Shown here piece by piece: positions 18,790-26,358 of a stretch of DNA of 64,000 nucleotides; within the stretch, counting starts at the first letter, position 1; every line of letters starts with the position of its first letter. This stretch comes from Leptospira levettii (GTDB taxonomy: Bacteria; Spirochaetota; Leptospiria; Leptospirales; Leptospiraceae), in assembly GCF_002812085.1 (NCBI RefSeq), contig NZ_NPDM01000001.1:496001-560000 (forward strand), written 5' to 3'. The notes beneath the pieces are model-generated. The model saw only the letters and a list, made by a program, of their open reading frames with translations. It had not been told where the DNA came from and searched no databases. Position numbers and translations under genes: made by a program.

Positions 18790-20355
18790 ATGGAAACAAA
18801 ACAGAGACTTCAATTCCTTGCCTTTCTTTTGATTTATTTTATAGTTCCTTTTTCAGCCTGTTTATTTACATTACTTTTTGCAAATTACACTAGTAATGTT
18901 TTTTTACCAGAAAGGTTTTTAGTCTTGTTTGAAGCGACACAAACAACACAAGACTTCACCTTACTTGCGTTAACATGGGCTCCATTTCCTATCATCACTG
19001 TCATTTTGTTTTTTTATAGCCTTCCCGTTTCAAACTACCTATTCAAACGAAATAAATGTAATTATTTATCGGAAGAAAGAGCACGCCATCGAATTGTACA
19101 CTCTCCTCTCATCATCAGTTTGTTTGGATTTACTGGATGGGAATTGTCCACATTTTTATCGGTATATCGAATCGATACTTTGTTTCCATCCTCACCCCCT
19201 CAAAGTATCATTACTGTTACTATTTTGTTTGCATTTTGGGGACTCTTTGCATTTGCATTTTCTTATGCAACAACCAACTATTTAAATCGAAAATTAATCA
19301 TCCCTTGTGTGTTTCCAGAAGGTGGTCTTGGAAAATATGCCAAAGGAAAACAGTTTTCGATTGTCACAAAACAAATTATCTTTTGGACCGCTTCTACTTT
19401 ATTCCCAATCATTTTGTTGGTCTTTGGATTGTTACAACGAACAAACCATAATATATTCCAATTACATGAGTTAGTTCATACAGATGTTTTGTTTGAAGTG
19501 ATCGCAATCATGTTATTTTTTTCTTTTGTTTTCTCTGTCACATTTGCCATCAGCCTACAACACCCACTCAACCAAATAGAAGAGGCAACGGAACTCATCA
19601 AAGAACAAAAATTTGATACAAGAGTTACGATTTTTAGTTCTGACGAACTTGGACTTTTAGGAGACGCTGTCAATGAAATGGCAGAAGGACTAGCGGAAAG
19701 AGAAAGGATCAAAGATACATTTGGTAGAATTGTTGACCCTCGTGTAAGGGATTATCTGCTTTCCAACGAACATAGTCTTGGTGGTAAAGTTGTTGATGCC
19801 ACAATATTATTTTCCGATTTAAGAGACTTTACAAAACTTTCCGAAAAAAGAACTCCTGAAGAAGTATTATATATCTTAAATCGATATTTCCAAGAAATGA
19901 GTAATGCGATCGAAGTCCACGGGGGATTTATCAATAAATTCATAGGAGATGCGATCCTTGCCGTATTTGGAACACCTATGCCCATGGTAGACCACGCGGA
20001 TCGTGCCTTTCAAACCGCATTGGAGATGCAAAGGAATTTGGATATACTCAACCAACAATTTTTGAAGGAAGGTTTAACAGAACTCAAAATGGGAATCGGT
20101 ATTCATACTGGAAGTTTGCTTGTGGGAAACATAGGTTCTACCAATCGAATGGAATTTACAGTGATCGGAGATACAGTGAATACCGCATCTCGAGTGGAAG
20201 GACTTTGTAAAGGGTTACAAAAAAACCTTCTCATCACAGAGAATACTGCAAACCTCATTTCACCATCCATTCGTTCCCAACTGCAACTTGAGGGGGAATA
20301 TGAACTCAAAGGAAGAGAATCAAAGGAAAAAATTTATTCTTATCCCATCACATAA
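18790..20355 (+). CDS. Class III adenylate cyclase with HAMP domain
   Basis: 521 residues. About six membrane segments span residues 8-250, followed by a HAMP-like segment (PLNQIEEATELIKEQKFDTRVTI...ELGLLGDAVNEMAEGL) and a class III cyclase catalytic domain from about 335 to 515. The two metal-binding Asp are in LFSDLRDFT and GDAILAVFG, the adenine-specifying Lys is in NKFIGDA and Asp in VIGDTVNTASRVE, with the transition-state Asn and Arg also in the latter. These residues predict an active adenylate rather than guanylate cyclase. It converts ATP to cAMP, probably in response to a membrane-sensed signal. Confidence 0.9.
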   Translation: METKQRLQFLAFLLIYFIVPFSACLFTLLFANYTSNVFLPERFLVLFEATQTTQDFTLLALTWAPFPIITVILFFYSLPVSNYLFKRNKCNYLSEERARHRIVHSPLIISLFGFTGWELSTFLSVYRIDTLFPSSPPQSIITVTILFAFWGLFAFAFSYATTNYLNRKLIIPCVFPEGGLGKYAKGKQFSIVTKQIIFWTASTLFPIILLVFGLLQRTNHNIFQLHELVHTDVLFEVIAIMLFFSFVFSVTFAISLQHPLNQIEEATELIKEQKFDTRVTIFSSDELGLLGDAVNEMAEGLAERERIKDTFGRIVDPRVRDYLLSNEHSLGGKVVDATILFSDLRDFTKLSEKRTPEEVLYILNRYFQEMSNAIEVHGGFINKFIGDAILAVFGTPMPMVDHADRAFQTALEMQRNLDILNQQFLKEGLTELKMGIGIHTGSLLVGNIGSTNRMEFTVIGDTVNTASRVEGLCKGLQKNLLITENTANLISPSIRSQLQLEGEYELKGRESKEKIYSYPIT

Positions 20356-20407
20356 GTTAGTGTAAAATCGGAATTTAGAGTTGAATCGTTTTGGAAATGA
20401 AGTCAGA

Positions 20408-20692
20408 ATGGTGAATATGAAATTTGCGTTTGGGATCGTTTTGATGGGTTTTGTGTTCTCTTCCTGTAACGAGATCAAATTGGTAAATTCTCAAGATGTG
20501 CTTGATTTGCTAAAAGATGATGGAAGATCCAATGCCAATTCTGCATCGAACTCTTCTTCCTCCTCAACCAATTCTTCCCTTCCCAATGGAAACTCTCAAA
20601 ACTTAAACTACTATGGTCTAACAGACTCACCCACGGGAACCAATACCTATGGTTCCACGGGTTCCACTGTAGGAAATCCTCTCGGTTACTAA
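20408..20692 (+). CDS. Small Ser/Asn-rich putative lipoprotein
   Basis: 95 residues from the ATG at 20408; a TTG at 20381 would add nine. The signal MVNMKFAFGIVLMGFVFSSC ends in a spirochaetal lipobox (VFSSC). The mature part is short, with an Asn/Ser-rich low-complexity stretch (SNANSASNSSSSSTNSSLPN) and a Gly/Thr tail. No domain is recognised. It follows the cyclase by about 50 bases. Low-complexity spacers of this type are common in surface lipoproteins, so exposure on the envelope is possible. Confidence 0.6.
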   Translation: MVNMKFAFGIVLMGFVFSSCNEIKLVNSQDVLDLLKDDGRSNANSASNSSSSSTNSSLPNGNSQNLNYYGLTDSPTGTNTYGSTGSTVGNPLGY

Positions 20693-20702
20693 TCCCTATT
20701 TT

Positions 20703-21188
20703 TTATTTGATAAACTCAAAGAAGTCATCAAGCAGTGGTCGGAAACAGGACCGAATGGTTACCTTCGCCACCTTCTCATTTTTTGGACCATAATTGAGTA
20801 TGATATCATTCGGATCGCGGATGAAGGAAAAGATTTTATTGATCTGCATCTCTGCATGACCGTCTTTTACCTTCACAATGTATTCAAATTCATGTTCATT
20901 GGCATCTACTTCCCCGATCCCATAAGGAACGTAACACTTGATGAGACCAATCCCACGAAGTTCCCCCAAGTCTTGGTTTTCAAACTCGATTTTGGAAAGT
21001 TCTGGGTCTAATTTGTATTCCAACCACTGTTTTGCTTTCAGAAAACTTCTCGTTTTTTGGTAGGACTTGTTGTCCCTTGCATCTTCAGTTGTACGCAATT
21101 TGGCAGAAACAATCCAAAGTTTCAAACACATAGAGTTTTGGAACAATAGGAAAAAAGAGAATAATAACAAGACTCGTTTTGGCATCAT
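20703..21188 (-). CDS. Putative lipoprotein, unknown function
   Basis: 161 residues. N-terminus MMPKRVLLLFSFFLLFQNSMC is a signal peptide with Cys at 21 as likely lipidation site. The rest is a mixed alpha/beta fold with pairs of conserved-looking Gly/Glu motifs (GELRGIGLIKCYVPYGIGEV) and basic and aromatic residues; no known family. It is convergent with the small lipoprotein gene ending at 20692. Confidence 0.65.
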   Translation of the reverse strand: MMPKRVLLLFSFFLLFQNSMCLKLWIVSAKLRTTEDARDNKSYQKTRSFLKAKQWLEYKLDPELSKIEFENQDLGELRGIGLIKCYVPYGIGEVDANEHEFEYIVKVKDGHAEMQINKIFSFIRDPNDIILNYGPKNEKVAKVTIRSCFRPLLDDFFEFIK

Positions 21189-21190
21189 CT

Positions 21191-21451
21191 CTAAGCTTCT
21201 TTCCCCTCACTCGGTTCGCAAAACAAATCTTCACATAAATTGAAAATTTTCTCCTTATTCGGTTGGACCGGAAATGGAATTACGTTTCTCGGCAATGGGG
21301 ATGTGTTCTGGTTTGTTTTTTTGATCTTATGTCTCTTCGACTCGATTCTATCTCTCACCTTATTATTTTCGGAATTGGCCTCCCTCATTCTAGAGTGCCC
21401 AAATAAAAATTGGATTGAATTTGTTAGGGCATCACTTTCAATCTTGAACAT
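21191..21451 (-). CDS. Possible small protein, uncertain
   Basis: 86 residues, with internal start at 21388 giving 65 residues. The C-terminal half (NVIPFPVQPNKEKIFNLCEDLF) looks protein-like, the N-terminal half is highly basic and Asn-rich. The stop is 2 bases before the start of the lipoprotein at 21188, as expected for an operon. It conflicts with the plus-strand gene at 21450, whose upstream region it occupies. Neither has a strong ribosome site. I keep it only as a candidate. Confidence 0.35.
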   Translation of the reverse strand: MFKIESDALTNSIQFLFGHSRMREANSENNKVRDRIESKRHKIKKTNQNTSPLPRNVIPFPVQPNKEKIFNLCEDLFCEPSEGKEA

Positions 21452-21740
21452 GCCCGATTTTGATCGTATTGATCTAATGAATTATGCCATGTATGGAAAT
21501 GATTTTGATCCCCAATGGGATGAAATCCGCGCCTTTATTAAGTCCAATGCTTCTGCCCAAAAAGAATTGGAGGAAATCAAACGTACCGTGCCAAGCCCCC
21601 ATCTTGGGAAAAGACGGATGCCAAATGCTCCTACCAGTGACCCAAGAGAGATGAGTGGCGAAAATCCAAATGCCGAGCCGAGAAAACCAAGCAGTGGGAA
21701 TGCCTCAAAATCTTGGTGGCAAAAAATTTTAGGAGATTGA
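21450..21740 (+). CDS. Small hydrophilic protein, unknown function
   Basis: 96 residues from ATG 21450. The frame extends upstream to a TTG at 21240, but that extension is opposite another candidate gene and has hydrophobic, non-homologous-looking content, so I favour the internal ATG. Acidic N-terminal helical region (DLMNYAMYGNDFDPQWDEIRAF), then a Pro/Asn/Ser-rich linker and a Trp-containing tail SWWQKILGD. It lies 1 base before plsC and is clearly co-transcribed with it. No family recognised. Confidence 0.6.
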   Translation: MPDFDRIDLMNYAMYGNDFDPQWDEIRAFIKSNASAQKELEEIKRTVPSPHLGKRRMPNAPTSDPREMSGENPNAEPRKPSSGNASKSWWQKILGD

Positions 21741-21741
21741 A

Positions 21742-22464
21742 ATGGAAAATACCGTAGACCAAGTCAAAAAAAACGTCGAGAACATCAAAAAGTTTGTCAC
21801 TCCGTTTTTTAATTTGGCTGTGAACACAACGGTTTACGGATACCATAATATTGTCCCAACAGGCAAACTCATCCTCACATGCAATCATAGAAGTGATATG
21901 GATCCGTTTGTGATTGGTTCTGTGTTCCCAAGGTTTATCTCTTGGATCGCGGCCGAGTATACCACAAGGATTCCTCTCTTCAAAGACTTCGTTGAAAAAA
22001 CAGGAACCATTCCCATGGCCATTGATGGAAACATTTCCATGGCAAGTATCAAAAAGGTACAACAGGTCTTCAAAAATGGAGATGTGCTTGGGATTTTTCC
22101 AGAAGGTCATGATTACATGGTGCAGAATGATTTTTCTGCTCCCCTTGCCAAATTCCACTCTGGGTTTGCTGCGTTTAGTTTGCGGAACAAAGTGGACATC
22201 CTTCCTTCCGTCATCATCCCCGAAGAGGAGACCATTACTGATTACCCAATCCCACCACTTGTGCGTGCCTTTATGGGAATGCCCAAAGAAGTTTGTGACA
22301 TCAAACGCAGGGTTGTGTATAAAAAGATCAATGTGGTGTTTGGTGAAGTGATCAAGTATGAAAACTATGCCCACCTCCCGCTTGACAAAGGTATGTTGGC
22401 CGTTTCTGAAGAAACGAAACGGCGTATGGGTGAATTACAAAAAGTAGACTATTTGAAGAAATAA
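21742..22464 (+). CDS. plsC: 1-acyl-sn-glycerol-3-phosphate acyltransferase family protein
   Basis: 240 residues, typical for PlsC, which acylates lysophosphatidic acid in phospholipid synthesis at the inner membrane. The HX4D catalytic motif is TCNHRSDMDPFVIG (His near 50, Asp near 55) and the substrate motif is FPEGHDYMVQND near residue 120. It lacks a strong N-terminal membrane helix and may be membrane-associated by amphipathic contacts. A second member of the family lies at 59491-60294, so the substrate specificities probably differ. Confidence 0.88.
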   Translation: MENTVDQVKKNVENIKKFVTPFFNLAVNTTVYGYHNIVPTGKLILTCNHRSDMDPFVIGSVFPRFISWIAAEYTTRIPLFKDFVEKTGTIPMAIDGNISMASIKKVQQVFKNGDVLGIFPEGHDYMVQNDFSAPLAKFHSGFAAFSLRNKVDILPSVIIPEEETITDYPIPPLVRAFMGMPKEVCDIKRRVVYKKINVVFGEVIKYENYAHLPLDKGMLAVSEETKRRMGELQKVDYLKK

Positions 22465-22474
22465 AATCTAGTTC

Positions 22475-23317
22475 TTAGATTTCAACTTCTCCCGAAAATA
22501 CTTCTTTGGCAGGACCTGTCATCATCACAGATCCGTTTTCTTTCCATTCCACATGGAGAGTTCCACCTCTTAGGTCAATGCGTACAGATCGTCCTGTCTT
22601 GCCATTGAGAATGGAAGCAACTGTCACAGCACACGCCCCTGTTCCGCAGGCCAGAGTTTCTCCCGTTCCCCTTTCCCAAGTCCTTTGGTAAAGATGGTCT
22701 TTTCCTCGGACTGATACAAATTCCACATTCACACGTCTTGGAAAGAGTGGATGGTTTTCAATGATGGGACCAATTTCTCTCACAGGGAAGGAATCCGCAT
22801 CATCCACATAAATCACACAATGTGGGTTACCCATACTAACAGCAGTAAAACGATATTTTTTCCCTTGGACTTCGATCTCTTGGTTGATCACAGGTTCTTC
22901 CCCTGACCAGACAATTGGCACAAGAGAAGGTTTGAGAATGGGTTCGCCCATATCCACAGTCACCATTTCCACTTTTCCATTGGATCCGGTTTTTAAATCT
23001 AAAGTGAGAACCCCTTTTCCTGTTTCAATGGTAGGTTTTTGGTTTTTAGTAAGACCATGGTCATATACAAATTTACCAACACAACGGACTCCGTTCCCAC
23101 ACATTTCAGAAGAACTTCCATCGGAATTGTACATGTCCATTTGAAATTCGCCAGAGTTAGAATTGCGGATGAAAATCACTCCATCTCCACCGATCCCAAA
23201 ATTGCGGTCGGATAGTTTTTGGATTTGTTCTGGTGTGAGTCGGATGTCGTTTTTCGTAGCATCAATGTATACGTAGTCGTTTCCGATCCCTTCCATTTTG
23301 GTGAAGTTGATTTTCAT
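22475..23317 (-). CDS. dapF: Diaminopimelate epimerase
   Basis: 280 residues from the ATG at 23317 ([17 protein letters not shown]), which matches the family N-terminus; the frame extends 6 codons further to 23335. DapF interconverts LL- and meso-diaminopimelate for lysine and peptidoglycan synthesis. The two catalytic Cys are in [11 protein letters not shown] and in [10 protein letters not shown], in line with the two-base mechanism; both are kept. GIGGDGVIF is the substrate-binding loop. Convergent with plsC, ten bases apart, and monocistronic. Confidence 0.95.
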   Translation of the reverse strand: MKINFTKMEGIGNDYVYIDATKNDIRLTPEQIQKLSDRNFGIGGDGVIFIRNSNSGEFQMDMYNSDGSSSEMCGNGVRCVGKFVYDHGLTKNQKPTIETGKGVLTLDLKTGSNGKVEMVTVDMGEPILKPSLVPIVWSGEEPVINQEIEVQGKKYRFTAVSMGNPHCVIYVDDADSFPVREIGPIIENHPLFPRRVNVEFVSVRGKDHLYQRTWERGTGETLACGTGACAVTVASILNGKTGRSVRIDLRGGTLHVEWKENGSVMMTGPAKEVFSGEVEI

Positions 23318-23427
23318 CTGTTCCTCTCTTATCACCCAATGATTTTTTGGTCAGTGTCCTTGGCAAGTTCTATCAAGGATTTTTAGTTTGACCCTTGTTC
23401 CAGAGGATTAGACTGACAGAATCGAAC

Positions 23428-24279
23428 ATGAAATCTTGTATCCTTTGCCAATCAACCGAGTCCAAAGCTGTTTTTAATGAAAATGGAACTCCCATTTTGG
23501 AATGCCAAAATTGTGGCCATGTCTATTCTTCTTATGAACAAGAAGAACACTACGAAGGGTATTGGGACGGCGCAGAACAAACGTATGATTTGGAATGGTG
23601 GGACAATGCCCACAGAGCCGTATATGCTGACTTTATCAAAACGTATCTAAAAGAATCCAAAGGAAATCTTTTGGATGTGGGTTGTGGGTTGGGATTTTTT
23701 GTGAGAGCAGTCCTGACAGAAAAACCAGGTTGGACTGCCGTTGGGTATGAGATTTCCAAACAAGCTGTCAAGTTTGCGAACGAACAAAATGGCATGAAGA
23801 CTGTGTATGCAGGACTTGTACAAGATTCGAAACTTCCAAAAGAAAGTTTTGATATCATCACATTATGGGATGTGATAGAACACATTCCAAAACCACACTC
23901 ACTTCTCACTTATTTACATGGACTCCTCAAACCAGGTGGAGTTTTATTTTTACAAACACCAAACTTCCCAATCCAATTAACAAAAGCCAATCTGAAGGTG
24001 AAGTTAAAAGGAATGAAAGAAGGTGTCCATTACTTAGAAGCAAAGGACCATGTGAACAATTATAAAATGTCGACGCTCGCTGAACTTGGCAAACAATGTG
24101 GATTCACAAAACCTGAATACAAAGTTCTTATGCCAATCCTTTCTGTATCAGGTAGTAAAAGTAAAATCGCTGTGTATGTAAAGTTAGCGTATTATTATTT
24201 CACCAAACTCGTGTTTACACTCAGTTTCAAAACCATCAACTGGAACAATACTTTATTTTTGACTTTGAAGAAGCCATGA
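23428..24279 (+). CDS. Class I SAM-dependent methyltransferase with N-terminal zinc-ribbon-like motif
   Basis: 283 residues from the ATG at 23428 (MKSCILCQ); the frame is open 11 codons further to 23395 but the cysteine pair makes the later start the better one. Residues 4-7 and 25-28 form a CxxC...CxxC pair (CILC, CQNC), a small zinc-ribbon-like module. The AdoMet motif I is LLDVGCGLGFFVRAV and the acidic post-motif WDVIEHIPKP matches the Methyltransf_23 group, often tied to sugar, lipid or surface-structure modification. The acceptor is unknown. The 3' end overlaps the convergent HAD gene by 27 bases. Confidence 0.85.
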   Translation: MKSCILCQSTESKAVFNENGTPILECQNCGHVYSSYEQEEHYEGYWDGAEQTYDLEWWDNAHRAVYADFIKTYLKESKGNLLDVGCGLGFFVRAVLTEKPGWTAVGYEISKQAVKFANEQNGMKTVYAGLVQDSKLPKESFDIITLWDVIEHIPKPHSLLTYLHGLLKPGGVLFLQTPNFPIQLTKANLKVKLKGMKEGVHYLEAKDHVNNYKMSTLAELGKQCGFTKPEYKVLMPILSVSGSKSKIAVYVKLAYYYFTKLVFTLSFKTINWNNTLFLTLKKP

Positions 24280-25089
24280 TCTAGCAAACGTTAACCCAGT
24301 TACGATATTGGATGCCCGCCAAATTGAAATTGGATGGGCATTCGTATCTAGATCTGCCTGATTTGTTTTGGGCTTGGCGTTCCGATCCTTCTGAATGGCA
24401 GAGATTTCGTCTACACTCAAACCATTCACCTCATCTCCCTCTCCCCACATCTCTGGAATATGGATGCCTGCGATTCCGTGAGAGTTTGCCCCCAAGATAT
24501 CATCTTCCCAACTATCTCCCAAAATGATACAGTCCTTTGGATTATCGCCCGCTTTCCTGATTACATATTGAAAGAACTCTTTCGTGGGTTTTTCAAAACC
24601 CACCTCTTCGGACGTGATGAGTGTGAAACGAAACTCGTCTGGCAAAAACCCTTGGATCTTAAGTAACTGCGTACGAAGGGTTTCATTCGTTGTAAGAAAA
24701 ACTGGAAACTCTTTCGAAAGAGAAACCAACAAGGGAAATAAGGATTTTAGATAGCTCTCTTTCTTTTTTTCTTCTGCATAGTAGGATAGAAAATGGTAAT
24801 AATACCGTTCTTCCATCCAAAGCACATCCTGGATGTCTTGGGTTTGAAAACCATTCTTATGAGTAGATCGCTGTGTCTCCCATAACATCTTAAAACATAA
24901 CAATCGCAAACGATTCGAACTATGGTGTTTGAGTTGAGACTTAACCTGATTCCTAGCAACTTCGTACAACTCCAAGAAATTGTCACCTAATCCTCGTTTT
25001 CCCCAGTCCTTTGCACAGTTTTCAATTGCATATGCATACGCTTCTTTGGATGGAAGGATTGTATTATCTAAATCTAAAAATAATGCCAT
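24253..25089 (-). CDS. HAD-superfamily hydrolase
   Basis: 278 residues. The phosphatase motif I is LFLDLDNTILPSKEAY at residues 3-18 (nucleophile Asp, catalytic Asp). Motif II is TTNETL, motif III carries Lys in GFEKPTKEFF, and motif IV is LGDSWEDDILGANSHGIAGI, all present. Such proteins remove phosphate from small metabolites (pyrimidine 5'-nucleotidase or haloacid dehalogenase-like subfamily). Substrate unknown. The 27-base convergent overlap with the methyltransferase gene is unusual but the reading frames of both are intact. Confidence 0.85.
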   Translation of the reverse strand: MALFLDLDNTILPSKEAYAYAIENCAKDWGKRGLGDNFLELYEVARNQVKSQLKHHSSNRLRLLCFKMLWETQRSTHKNGFQTQDIQDVLWMEERYYYHFLSYYAEEKKKESYLKSLFPLLVSLSKEFPVFLTTNETLRTQLLKIQGFLPDEFRFTLITSEEVGFEKPTKEFFQYVIRKAGDNPKDCIILGDSWEDDILGANSHGIAGIHIPEMWGEGDEVNGLSVDEISAIQKDRNAKPKTNQADLDTNAHPISIWRASNIVTGLTFARSWLLQSQK

Positions 25090-25183
25090 ATCTGAATGTT
25101 AAAACGAAAATATTCGATTCTGTCAACGGTTTGAGAAGGATTTATGGCTTGTCATGTTGTGAAAGATTGCAGAAGATCGTTGG

Positions 25184-25399
25184 ATGATTTCGTTGTCTTC
25201 CATCCTCGCCACTTTGTTCCTTTTACTTGGTTCTATTTTATTTGGATATGGACTCATCACCAATGGTGATCCCATGTATACAAAATCCTTAGGTTGGAAT
25301 CTCAATTTGATTTGGGGGACTGTTGTATTTTGTGTCGGGATCTTATTTGGATTGGGGAATTGGCTTTCCAACCAAATCCCCCAAAAAGAAAAAAACTAA
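25184..25399 (+). CDS. Small membrane protein, unknown function
   Basis: 71 residues with two hydrophobic helices (ILATLFLLLGSILFGYGLI and IWGTVVFCVGILFGLGNWL) separated by a short loop NGDPMYTKSLGWN, and a basic C-terminus PQKEKN. No family recognised, but the clean helix-loop-helix pattern is unlikely by chance. The stop overlaps the convergent gene at 25396 by 4 bases. I prefer it to the opposite-strand frame over the same stretch. Confidence 0.6.
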   Translation: MISLSSILATLFLLLGSILFGYGLITNGDPMYTKSLGWNLNLIWGTVVFCVGILFGLGNWLSNQIPQKEKN

Positions 25400-26358
25400 A
25401 CGGTTACTTTCTCTAACACTAAGGATAGAAATGGTACTAACGATTCTAAAATTTCAGGAAGTTCGTATTCCAGAATATCACCCGCATATACGATATCATT
25501 TTTTTCCATCGCAGAAGCAATGTTCGAAAGAGTAGTATTCAATTGGCCGACTAAATCAGAAAGTTTTTTATCCTCAAACGACAATTCTTGCCAATTTAAC
25601 TCTGTATGACGAGTTTGGATGGAAACAAGTGCCGACATAAGACCCGTTAAACGACCAACCGCATCATTTAAGATTTCTGATGCTAAATGATCTTTTCCCG
25701 ATTGAAAGTTTTCATTCACTAACATAAAGTCTTTGATCACTTTGTCTTTTTGGTCTACAAATTTAGAAATGATTTCGATCAGTTCGGATTCATCCAATCG
25801 CATCACGGCAAGTCTTGTGCTTAAGTCCATCAAAAACAATTTTACATCACGAAGGTCTTCTAAAAATGATTCGATCGCCTTTGTGGAATCTAGAGCAAGT
25901 GAACCGCTGTGTAAGGATTCAAGGATTTCTTCTACGTTTTTTCCTTTTCCCATCGGTTGGATGAGGTTTAGATTGAGGTTGAGCAGTTTTGTTGTTGTGC
26001 GAATCATAGAAATGATCCATGGGATACCTTCTTTCAAATCCTCAGCTTCTTTTTCAGTTAAGGAATCACGACCCACAAGAGTAGAACCCACTTTGTCTAC
26101 GTAATTATCTACTTCGACTAAGCTATCCTCAATAACATCCAATTCTTCACCAACATATAAATCCAATCGTTCTGTATCTTCAATACCAACAGAGTCAAGG
26201 TCTGACCTATTTAATTCTTTTCCATTCACTGTAAAATGGCGTAAGTATTTACCATTTGATTCGATCCATTTTTGAATTTGATCGAACACTTGGCCGAGGT
26301 TGGTTTCTCCATCCAATTTAGTATCTAATTGTTGTTCATTGATATAAATATTCATCAT
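25396..26358 (-). CDS. Unknown protein coupled to FliD
   Basis: 320 residues. The first 75 residues look like a beta-grasp or ubiquitin-like fold (MMNIYINEQQLDTKLDGETN, TVNGKELNRSDLDSVGIEDTERLDLYVGE). The remaining 240 are almost entirely helical, Leu- and acidic-rich, with heptad periodicity, so probably a helical bundle. The start overlaps the fliD stop as ATGATG/ATGA, indicating translational coupling to the flagellar filament cap gene. This suggests a flagellar chaperone or export-related helper, in the place where FliS or FliT-type proteins sit in other bacteria; no sequence similarity to those was seen. Confidence 0.75.
   Translation of the reverse strand: MMNIYINEQQLDTKLDGETNLGQVFDQIQKWIESNGKYLRHFTVNGKELNRSDLDSVGIEDTERLDLYVGEELDVIEDSLVEVDNYVDKVGSTLVGRDSLTEKEAEDLKEGIPWIISMIRTTTKLLNLNLNLIQPMGKGKNVEEILESLHSGSLALDSTKAIESFLEDLRDVKLFLMDLSTRLAVMRLDESELIEIISKFVDQKDKVIKDFMLVNENFQSGKDHLASEILNDAVGRLTGLMSALVSIQTRHTELNWQELSFEDKKLSDLVGQLNTTLSNIASAMEKNDIVYAGDILEYELPEILESLVPFLSLVLEKVTV

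Noticed and set aside
21631..22374. 247-residue minus-strand frame
   Set aside because: Antisense shadow of plsC, whose catalytic motifs are on the plus strand.
25123..25371. 82-residue minus-strand frame
   Set aside because: It overlaps the clearer two-helix membrane protein on plus and has no family or start signals.
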